NCBI GenBank assembly: GCA_963658695.1
Contig: CAVKRN010000092.1
Span: forward strand, 1 to 5,018
Length of the DNA: 5,018 bases
Reading direction: 5' to 3'
Origin: CAG-791 sp963658695
GTDB lineage: Bacteria > Bacillota > Clostridia > Lachnospirales > Lachnospiraceae
Under the pieces are notes generated by a model. The model made no database searches. It had not been told where the DNA came from and saw only the letters and a list, made by a program, of their open reading frames with translations. Position numbers and translations under genes: made by a program. Below are positions 1-5,018 of this stretch, in pieces; positions within the stretch are counted from its first letter, which is position 1; every line of letters starts with the position of its first letter.

Positions 1-989
1 GAAAGTGCATCCTCTTTTGTCTTCCATCCTTCTGAATGAACCAGTACATCCAAGACCAGTTCCGGAAACTCCTTGATGACAGAATCTCGCCTTACCACCG
101 CGCCACAACAGTCCGATGCCGAAAAACTTGCGTGGAGCAGGGTGAACTTCCGACTGCTGCTAAACACATAGCTCTCCAGAACAAAGATGTTCCACTGCAC
201 CGGAAGAGACGGATAGTGCAGGAACAGCTTGAAATCCTTCAACGGCATATACTCGCCCTCAAACAATGCATCCAACACAGCATCGGTCGCCGCAACGTCG
301 AATGGCATCTGCTGCCTTGAAACAAACTCCTCCGCAGAGATTCGCGTCATCACCTGCATGACCGAGTCCCAATAGATGATTCCACCAGAAGTAATCGTTT
401 TGGCAAAATCACTGAGTTCCTGCAATGTCATATGATCATGCGAACGGCAGAATTCTGTAAATACCTCTCCCGTGGACAATGTGTGACCGGCTTCGCTGAT
501 GATCGGTCCATTAAAAGAGAAACGTCCTTTCAACCGCTTTTCCAGGCAATTCCTCAGGCCATAGGTCGTGAACTGTTCCGTATTGATGGCGATGGCAGGA
601 TATCTCTCCTGTATCAAGGCACGCAGCTCCCCATCCGTAAGGTACCTCCGCTGCTGCAGCTCTCCGCAGATCAGCTCTTCCACGTCTCGCAGTTCTGCTG
701 CTGTTATCGGCAGATTCTCAGCACAGAAATAGGTCTCTGTTGCTACGTTCACAATATCCTCTGCCTGGATAAGGCTTCGTTTGATCACCTCTAATGGAAG
801 GTACCATAGCTCCTTATGAATCGCCTCGTAAGTCACCGGCACCGGTGAATGACGTACCAAGCGCTGCACATCTCTGTCCGGATTCGGTGCTCGCAACGGC
901 AGACAGCAGTACTGCGTTGTTCCCCTATAGGCTCTTTTCGATGCCGATAAAATCTGCTCTGCCAAAACCTCTGCCGTATAAATCCTGCC
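1..989 (-). pseudogene. C-terminal continuation of the large accessory protein, shifted frame, cut by window edge
   Basis: On the minus strand, the frame one base back from the preceding gene is open from 1043 to the left edge, and about 329 residues from 989 onward read as ordinary protein. The junction reads KGRIYTAEVLAEQIL, smoothly continuing the domain that starts near residue 462 upstream. Later stretches include ELWYLPLEVIKRSLIQAEDI, VEELICGELQQRRYLTDGEL, IISEAGHTLSTGEVFTEF and EYMPLKDFKLFLHY. They suggest several small helical or winged-helix-like units followed by a mixed C-terminal domain. There is no good start codon with a ribosome site near the break, so it is unlikely to be an independent gene. 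With the frame restored, the whole protein would exceed 890 residues. No stop is seen before position 1, so the true end lies outside. Either the gene is a pseudogene or the sequence has a one-base error; I cannot tell which. Confidence 0.75.
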
Positions 990-2683
990 TTCGCCCGGTA
1001 TCTGGCATAGAGCTCGGAATAATAGATACACGTAGCCCCCTTGTTAAAGGTTTCATTCACCTCTGCAAGGATCATCTCCATCAAATTCTCATTCCCCTCG
1101 CCGTGATGTAAAAAAATATGATCGTCCTGCCAGGTTCCTATCTTTCGTAGAACCCGAACAATCTCCTCCATGCTATGCTCTGGCTTTGTACCATAGCACT
1201 CCTCATAGAACAGCTCGAATCGTTTCCGGTCAATGGTACTCCCCGGTCGAAATCCATCTGCGAAATAATCTCCCAGAATCACCGCGTATCGTTCCGTTTC
1301 TGTCGCAGGTGTCTCCTGCACCGTTTCCTCCGACTTCGCCACAGTCATACTTTCTTCCTGCAGCTCCTCTCTTCGCTCCGGTTCTACGACCGGCTCAGGC
1401 ATTACTACTGTTTTCCGAAACGACCGATAATTCATGAATGCATAAGCAGCTACACTGTGCTTTTTGAATTCCACGAATTCTGGATCTTCATTCAAGTGCT
1501 TCCAAATCCGGTCCAACATCTCTACATCCGTCACATCGTAGATGGATCCCTCCAGAAGCCCATCATTTGCCGCATATTTCCCCACCTTTGTCACTGCCCA
1601 TCGGCACATCACTGCTGTTCCGCTCTCGGTTCCCTGTTCCTTCATCCAGGCGACAAAGGACGCTTTTCCATCCTGGGGCTCCTTAGGCTCGTCGGTCTGC
1701 TTTTGCGGTTCACTCTCTGGAATGTCCTTCGCCGGTACTTCTGGCTCAGTAGTCGTTTCCAGGCGAATGTTCGTTGTATCCGTTTTCGTCCACCAGGCAG
1801 CGCGTCCTCTTGTCGTTTGCCCGCCCTCTGATTTGTAGGCAACCCGAACACCCGCCTTCCGTAACACGCCAATGATCTCCCGGATCTCCATCCCCCCAAT
1901 GATCCACAGACATCCCCCGCGGTAACGCCGATCAATATATTCCGCTCCCCTGTCCTTGAGGAAATCCAGAACCGGATCCTTGCCTCGCACGTAATCTTCC
2001 AAGGGTGCTGTCGTTGGTTGTGAGAGCTTCGAATTCGCATTCTCAGGAAGCGGTTTTTGCAGTGTTCGTGGCTTTCGCTCCTTCACATACCTCTGAAGAA
2101 ACTGCGCTGCCTCCGTCATTTTCTGCAGCTCCCTCTGACTGAACTCTCCCTTCATTCGTGGCGAGCTCAGTGCCGTTCGAATCCGTACAACATCATCAAT
2201 ATCGGTAATGTCATACAAAGAGCCAGAAATGATCCTCCGCTTCTGTGCAAAGGCTTCGATATTGGCAAACGCCAGATAGTAATCCGACAAAAGGGTAGAC
2301 GATACACGGCCGGACAGCCATTCCATGAATTGTTCCTGGTTGGTCTTCTCCACATTCTCCCCCTTGGCCTTCGCCAGAATCACCTCGTACCGTTCCCTGT
2401 CGGCTCGGTACACCTCCATCATCTCGATGAACAGTTTGGTATTATGTCGCTCAGCGTCTGGCACACATCGCATCAATCTCTCGATTTTTCCAAGCTGTCC
2501 AGATATACCTTTTTCGTTCCGATAGACGCTGTCAATGACTTGTCCCTGCTTCACCGCCCTTGCACGCAGCTCTTCAGAAAGCTCACGAACCGCGTCTGCT
2601 CTTGCAATTTCTCCTGCCTCCACCTGCCGGCAAGTGTCTATGAGCAAAGCCGTCTCATATTGATCCCACAGCATCTGACGCAC
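833..2683 (-). CDS. Large multidomain accessory protein, N-terminal part before a frameshift
   Basis: The frame gives 616 residues, but only about the first 565 look genuine; the last 51 (RFWQSRFYRHRKEP and on) are out of frame. In order there are five parts. Residues 5-108 form a helical domain (LWDQYETALLIDTC) recurrent in Firmicute accessory proteins. Residues 115-202 are a helical module with the signature GSLYDITD. Residues 236-300 are a small Gly/Trp domain (GGCLWIIGGMEI, ending AAWWTK). Residues 341-425 are a second copy of the module (GSIYDVTD). From 462 begins a domain (ERYAVILGDYFADGF) that continues in the shifted frame. Acidic-proline linkers lie at 301-340 and 428-462. There is no signal peptide, membrane span, or nuclease or ATPase motif. 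The start is GTG 2683, seven nt after AGGGGGA; ATG 2674 is possible but worse placed. It lies 21 nt after the XRE gene, probably in one operon. Function unknown; a DNA-associated or defence role is inference. Confidence 0.8.
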   Translation of the reverse strand: MRQMLWDQYETALLIDTCRQVEAGEIARADAVRELSEELRARAVKQGQVIDSVYRNEKGISGQLGKIERLMRCVPDAERHNTKLFIEMMEVYRADRERYEVILAKAKGENVEKTNQEQFMEWLSGRVSSTLLSDYYLAFANIEAFAQKRRIISGSLYDITDIDDVVRIRTALSSPRMKGEFSQRELQKMTEAAQFLQRYVKERKPRTLQKPLPENANSKLSQPTTAPLEDYVRGKDPVLDFLKDRGAEYIDRRYRGGCLWIIGGMEIREIIGVLRKAGVRVAYKSEGGQTTRGRAAWWTKTDTTNIRLETTTEPEVPAKDIPESEPQKQTDEPKEPQDGKASFVAWMKEQGTESGTAVMCRWAVTKVGKYAANDGLLEGSIYDVTDVEMLDRIWKHLNEDPEFVEFKKHSVAAYAFMNYRSFRKTVVMPEPVVEPERREELQEESMTVAKSEETVQETPATETERYAVILGDYFADGFRPGSTIDRKRFELFYEECYGTKPEHSMEEIVRVLRKIGTWQDDHIFLHHGEGNENLMEMILAEVNETFNKGATCIYYSELYARYRAKAGFIRQRFWQSRFYRHRKEPIGEQRSTAVCRCEHRIRTEMCSAWYVIHRCR

Positions 2684-2704
2684 TGCAATGTCCCCCTGCT
2701 CACA

Positions 2705-2947
2705 TCACCAGACATCCTCAACCTTGATATCCTGCAGATTCGGCTCCTCCGGGCGGAACTCCATCATTTCTCCCGCATCACACTGCAGAACATCTGCAAT
2801 CCGCAGCAGTACAGAGAGGTTGACCTCCTGATTCTTGCGCAGCTTGGTAAAGGTTGCGGATGCGAGTCCTGCCTGTTTGCGCAGCTGTGCAGGCGTGATC
2901 TCATTCTCTGCACACAGCACCCAAAGCTTCTTATAACTGACCTGCAT
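2705..2947 (-). CDS. XRE/Cro-type helix-turn-helix regulator
   Basis: This 80-residue protein begins MQVSYKKLWVLCAENEITPA and matches the small Cro/C1-type HTH family common in Firmicute mobile elements, whose members typically start with SYKKLW. The helix-turn-helix spans about residues 17-45 (TPAQLRKQAGLASATFTKLR), followed by the family's NLSVLLRIADVLQCDAGEMMEF region. I place the start at ATG 2947 because GGAGG (2956-2960) sits eight nt upstream. An in-frame TTG at 2962 would overlap that ribosome site and is rejected. The gene stands 46 nt after the mobilization genes and 21 nt before the large cargo gene. It therefore probably regulates the cargo or its own unit. The target is unknown; a perfect 10-bp palindrome at 2961-2970 is one candidate operator. 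The family call is firm. Confidence 0.9.
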   Translation of the reverse strand: MQVSYKKLWVLCAENEITPAQLRKQAGLASATFTKLRKNQEVNLSVLLRIADVLQCDAGEMMEFRPEEPNLQDIKVEDVW

Positions 2948-2960
2948 CACGCTAACCTCC

Positions 2961-2970
2961 AATCATGATT
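2961..2970. promoter_or_regulatory. Palindrome next to the XRE gene ribosome site, possible operator
   Basis: AATCATGATT is a perfect 10-bp palindrome directly abutting the GGAGG site of the XRE regulator gene. XRE repressors commonly bind palindromes near their own start, so autoregulation is plausible. A 10-bp palindrome can also occur by chance, and no clear promoter hexamers accompany it. Confidence 0.25.
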
Positions 2971-2993
2971 TTCCTCTAAAGCTATAATTGAAC

Positions 2994-3173
2994 TTAGTAT
3001 ATGATAGGATCCAGAATTACACCATCTCTTCTTTCAATTTTGCACTGTCCTCTCTTTGTGTGATTCATCTTTATGATTCTTTTATCGAGAAAATGATCTT
3101 CGTATGTACAGCCATCCACACGCTCTCCGATATTCACGTTTTCAATTCTGACGATGTCAACGATCACGTGCAT
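2994..3173 (-). CDS. Small hypothetical protein coupled to the membrane-anchored gene
   Basis: This is a 59-residue frame starting MHVIVDIVRIENVNIGERVD and ending DPIIY. Its ATG overlaps the TGA of the preceding gene (TGATG), the classic arrangement for translational coupling. There is no strong ribosome binding site of its own, as expected if it relies on coupling. The same frame is open further upstream to 3242, but that extension lies inside the preceding gene and begins without a plausible ribosome site. The protein is mixed charged and hydrophobic, with a single cysteine-containing segment (DGCTYED), no membrane segment and no motif I recognise. It fills what would otherwise be a 225-base gap between the mobilization genes and the regulator. 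Its reality rests on coupling and position; no function is offered. Confidence 0.5.
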   Translation of the reverse strand: MHVIVDIVRIENVNIGERVDGCTYEDHFLDKRIIKMNHTKRGQCKIERRDGVILDPIIY

Positions 3174-3586
3174 CAAGCCAGCAGGCAAACTACAGCAAGT
3201 GTCAAAAGCGCCACGATTCCCAGGAGCATCCAGAGCATACATCGAAGCTTTTTCTGCTGCCGGATTCCCCGGTCATACTCCGATTTTCTGCAGTCCTGAC
3301 AAATCGTAGCGCTCACAATGCGGTCTTGGAACACGGTGTGCTGCCTGCTCTCTGCTTCCTCAAGCTTTCTTTGCAGCAGGTAGGCTTCTCGTCTCGATCG
3401 CTCTTCTGTTTCGCGTAGTTTCTTATTTTCGTCTCGCAGCTTCGCGGCGTCTTGCATCGACTTTTCTGCGTTCTCGCTCTGCTTCAGTAATCTCTCGTTC
3501 TCGTCTTGCAGCCTCAAGAGCTGATGCTCTTTCTCTTCGAGCATGGTAATCAGCTTCGATGTCTGCGGCATTTCGTTCAAATTCAT
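3173..3586 (-). CDS. Coiled-coil protein with C-terminal membrane anchor, mobilization operon
   Basis: This 137-residue protein has no function I can name. Residues about 13-82 are a long charged helix with leucines at heptad-like spacing, typical of a coiled coil. Residues 96-99 form a CQDC (CxxC) pair. Residues 115-137 are a hydrophobic stretch (MLLGIVALLTLAVV) ending at the C-terminus, which predicts a tail anchor with the coiled coil in the cytoplasm. The ATG at 3586 has an ideal AAGGAGG ribosome binding site nine nt upstream, although both lie inside the relaxase gene. The overlap is 164 nt. The setting between a relaxase and other small operon genes suggests a role in mobilization, perhaps holding the relaxosome near the membrane or a helper secretion channel. 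That role is inference. A fused relaxase tail split by a frameshift is a less likely alternative, because the ribosome site is so good. Confidence 0.8.
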   Translation of the reverse strand: MNLNEMPQTSKLITMLEEKEHQLLRLQDENERLLKQSENAEKSMQDAAKLRDENKKLRETEERSRREAYLLQRKLEEAESRQHTVFQDRIVSATICQDCRKSEYDRGIRQQKKLRCMLWMLLGIVALLTLAVVCLLA

Positions 3587-4385
3587 GTGTCAGTTCCTCC
3601 TTCGAGACGTGCAGATGAAATGTACGGCTGATTTTGCTGTCTCGAACGCGATGGCCTTCCTGATCAACAAACGTGATGTGGCTGCGACGATCCGTCCAGT
3701 TCACCTGCCAGCCATAGTTCTCCATATTCCTGATGAATTCTGTCCGATTTCTCGACTGTCTGACAGCTGTCTGAACGCAAACTGCACATTCTGCGATATA
3801 ACTCTTTCTCCCGGATTCCAATAACTTCCACAGATTCCGGTTTCCCGTCGTGACATCTCCGGATGCCATCGGTGTTCCGTCCGCATGATACCCTTTCTGC
3901 ATCATGCTCAATCCGTTGCTTGCACACAGCTCATCGCAGATTGATTTCATCGTTTTCAAATCTTGTTTCTTAGTATGGAGCTTATGACCATCCGTATACG
4001 CCGTAGAGTTGATAATGAAGTGATTATGAATGTGCTCCTTGTCGATATGTGTAACCACCAGCACCTGATGCTCCGGCCACAGCTTCTCTGCCAAAGCGAT
4101 GCCGACATCATGCGCCTGCACTGCCGAAACCTCGCCCGGCGGAAACGAGACAATGTAATGCGCTGCCAGTCTGCCGGAATTCTTTCCATACTCATCCCGC
4201 ACGCGCGCATACTCCTGCAGTACACGGTCGGGATCGTATTGATACCCATATGCAAAATCGTGGAAATCCCCAACGCCGTCCACAAGCGTCTCGTCAGTCT
4301 TCTCATCTCTGAGGACATACTTGACAAGATTCCTCAATCCCCCCTCTGTTTTCGGCGGCTTTGCAGCTGCTTTAAAGACTGCCAT
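3423..4385 (-). CDS. MOBP-type relaxase / mobilization nuclease (VirD2-like)
   Basis: This 320-residue protein is a relaxase of the MobA/VirD2 (PF03432-like) family, which nicks one strand at oriT, stays covalently bound to the 5' end and pilots it into the recipient. Tyr23 in LVKYVLRDEKT is the likely nucleophile. Residues 76-86 (HYIVSFPPGEV) form motif II, and residues 113-122 (HIDKEHIHNH) are the metal-binding histidine motif, with H113, H118 and H120 as ligands. The residues after about 270 are a very Arg/Glu-rich helical tail. The ATG at 4385 follows GGAGGTGGATGACAT and overlaps the end of mobC. The last 54 codons overlap the next gene in another frame. All catalytic motifs are present, so it is probably active. 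It is shorter than many relaxases, with no primase or helicase domain. The family call is firm; the catalytic tyrosine assignment is inference from position. Confidence 0.95.
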   Translation of the reverse strand: MAVFKAAAKPPKTEGGLRNLVKYVLRDEKTDETLVDGVGDFHDFAYGYQYDPDRVLQEYARVRDEYGKNSGRLAAHYIVSFPPGEVSAVQAHDVGIALAEKLWPEHQVLVVTHIDKEHIHNHFIINSTAYTDGHKLHTKKQDLKTMKSICDELCASNGLSMMQKGYHADGTPMASGDVTTGNRNLWKLLESGRKSYIAECAVCVQTAVRQSRNRTEFIRNMENYGWQVNWTDRRSHITFVDQEGHRVRDSKISRTFHLHVSKEELTHEFERNAADIEADYHARRERASALEAARREREITEAERERRKVDARRREAARRK

Positions 4386-4720
4386 ATGTCATCCACCTCC
4401 ATTCCGTAGCGATCGATTTCCGCCCGCAGCTTCTCAATTGTCTGTATCTGTTGGATGTTTCCTGTTGCATTCGCAACACGCGCCATCTGATTGAGATTTG
4501 TCCCGATACGCCGTAGCTGCAGCTTGGCATCCCTCGTCTCCTCCAACAGGTCTTCTATAACTGCCCGCTCCTCCACATTCAACGCAATTCGATGAAAAAG
4601 AGTCTTCTCACCATATTCCTGACATGTCATGCCAAGCGACCTGACTTCGTTTTTCAGCCGCTGGTACTCCTCCTCAGTGAGCCTCGTTTTCCATTCTCGT
4701 CCTCTTGTCCGATGTGCCAT
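4334..4720 (-). CDS. mobC: MobC-family relaxosome accessory protein
   Basis: This 128-residue protein matches the MobC family, small DNA-binding proteins that help the relaxase bind and open the origin of transfer during plasmid mobilization. Residues about 8-45 look like a basic ribbon-helix-helix-type DNA-binding segment (TRLTEEEYQRLKNEV). Residues 70-86 carry the family hallmark RRIGTNLNQMARVANATG, and the C-terminal part (90-122) is a charged amphipathic helix. The ATG at 4720 is preceded by a purine-rich AAAGGGGGA ribosome binding site with suitable spacing. It is the first gene of the minus-strand series, lies just downstream of the candidate oriT, and its 3' end overlaps the relaxase start by 52 nt, so the two are probably translationally coupled. 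The length is normal for the family and the gene looks intact. The family call is secure; the exact subfamily is not resolved by eye. Confidence 0.93.
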   Translation of the reverse strand: MAHRTRGREWKTRLTEEEYQRLKNEVRSLGMTCQEYGEKTLFHRIALNVEERAVIEDLLEETRDAKLQLRRIGTNLNQMARVANATGNIQQIQTIEKLRAEIDRYGMEVDDIWQSLKQLQSRRKQRGD

Positions 4721-4751
4721 ATGCCATCCCCCTTTCGTTTTCTCTGTCCAG

Positions 4752-4788
4752 CCACATCAAGGTTTTCCGAAGGAAAATTGAGATGTGG
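4752..4788 (-). promoter_or_regulatory. Two-part hairpin in the mobC leader
   Basis: CCACATC (4752-4758) pairs with GATGTGG (4782-4788), and within it TTTTCC (4763-4768) pairs with GGAAAA (4772-4777) around a three-base loop, with a four-by-four internal loop between the stems. It ends 32 nt before the mobC start. No T-run follows it on the minus strand, so it is not an intrinsic terminator. It could be an operator bound by MobC or the relaxase for autoregulation, an RNA structure in the leader, or part of oriT. Confidence 0.55.
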
Positions 4789-4880
4789 GTGCTAAACAGA
4801 ACTTCTATTAAAAATATGTCGAATCATACACGCTGATAAAACGCCTGCCGCGATAGACAGCGCAGCTTTTCCGGGTTCCA

Positions 4881-4934
4881 AGGGCAGCGCCCTGGCAAGA
4901 TTGCGTGATGGGGCACCATCAGGCGAATCTTGCC
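4881..4934. other. Candidate origin of transfer (oriT) with nested inverted repeats
   Basis: Two inverted repeats abut upstream of mobC. The first is AGGGC-AGC-GCCCT (4881-4893). The second is GGCAAGATT (4894-4902) pairing with AATCTTGCC (4926-4934), and inside it TGATGG (4906-4911) pairs with CCATCA (4916-4921) around a GGCA loop. Inverted repeats next to the mobC-relaxase pair are the normal architecture of a MOBP oriT. The string GCGCCCT resembles the nic region of IncQ/pIP501-type origins, but I cannot place the nick with confidence. Confidence 0.6.
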
Positions 4935-4935
4935 T

Positions 4936-4986
4936 TCAAAAAAATCTTCAAAAATCCCAATATTTTTTTATTTCCTCAAAAAATCC
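4936..4986. repeat. Three short A-tract direct repeats beside the candidate oriT
   Basis: Three copies of TCA(n)TC(C) occur at 4936-4946, 4948-4957 and 4976-4986 with seven, five and six A residues, with AATATTTTTTTATTT between the last two. Such A-tracts bend DNA and often flank oriT or replication sites, but the spacing is irregular (12 and 28 bases), so they are not clear iterons. No gene start or end is identified from here to the right edge. Confidence 0.35.
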
Positions 4987-5018
4987 GACATATTCTTACT
5001 GACCGATGACGAAAAACC

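Noticed and set aside
432..1111. Two plus-strand frames (432-794 and 794-1111) that might suggest genes where the large gene seems to have ended
   Set aside because: The minus strand here carries the shifted continuation of the large protein, which reads as normal protein over its whole length. The plus-strand products do not.
1175..1831. A 218-codon plus-strand frame
   Set aside because: It is antisense to the duplicated-module region of the large protein, has a low-complexity Leu/Arg/Phe/Cys composition and no recognisable motif.
2948..2962. TTG start extending the XRE regulator by five residues
   Set aside because: The TTG overlaps the GGAGG site that serves ATG 2947, and family members normally begin close to SYKKLW.
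2057..2968. A 303-codon plus-strand frame opposite the large gene and the XRE gene
   Set aside because: It lies fully antisense to two well-supported genes, is rich in Leu/His/Ser/Cys with no domain sense, and has no ribosome site. It is open only because the genes below use few codons that read as stops on the other strand.
4790..4860. A mobC promoter (TATGAT at 4823-4828, or TCGACA further down as a -35)
   Set aside because: Neither hexamer has a convincing partner at 16-18 nt spacing, so no promoter is annotated.
4894..4934. Intrinsic terminator at the large inverted repeat
   Set aside because: No T-run follows the stem on either strand in the right direction, and its position next to the mobilization genes fits an oriT better.
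4936..4986. Replication iterons or a CRISPR-like array
   Set aside because: There are only three short A-tract repeats of unequal length and irregular spacing; no spacer structure or replication gene is visible.

Overview
The window looks like part of a mobilizable element (plasmid, or integrated mobilizable or conjugative element) from a gut-type Firmicute, most likely a clostridial Lachnospiraceae or Oscillospiraceae member. The reasons are the mobC-relaxase pair of the Gram-positive MOBP type, strong GGAGG-type ribosome binding sites, roughly balanced base composition, and a short XRE regulator beside a large accessory protein. Taxonomy is inference from gene style only. All credible genes lie on the minus strand and read from right to left as one tightly packed series. 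The long plus-strand frames are shadows of these genes.

Right end (about 4721-5018): a non-coding region upstream of mobC. It holds a candidate origin of transfer (two abutting inverted repeats, 4881-4934), A/T-rich tracts with short direct repeats (4936-4986), and a two-part hairpin in the mobC leader (4752-4788). A minus-strand frame runs through the candidate oriT and is broken by one in-frame TAA.

Mobilization module (2994-4720): mobC, then a MOBP relaxase overlapping it by 52 nt, then a coiled-coil protein with a C-terminal membrane anchor whose first 54 codons lie inside the relaxase gene, then a 59-residue protein coupled by a TGATG stop/start. MobC and the relaxase should form the relaxosome on the oriT. 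The element carries no visible type IV secretion genes here, so it may depend on a helper for transfer.

Regulator and cargo (1-2947): an 80-residue XRE-type repressor followed 21 nt later by a very large multidomain protein. That protein has an N-terminal helical domain, a duplicated module flanking a small Trp/Gly-rich domain, acidic-proline linkers, and a long C-terminal part. The gene is interrupted near position 989 by an apparent one-base deletion (a -1 shift). The correct frame then stays open to the left edge and beyond. I cannot assign a function to it. Its setting (element cargo behind a small XRE regulator) fits an accessory, defence-like or regulatory role, but that is inference.
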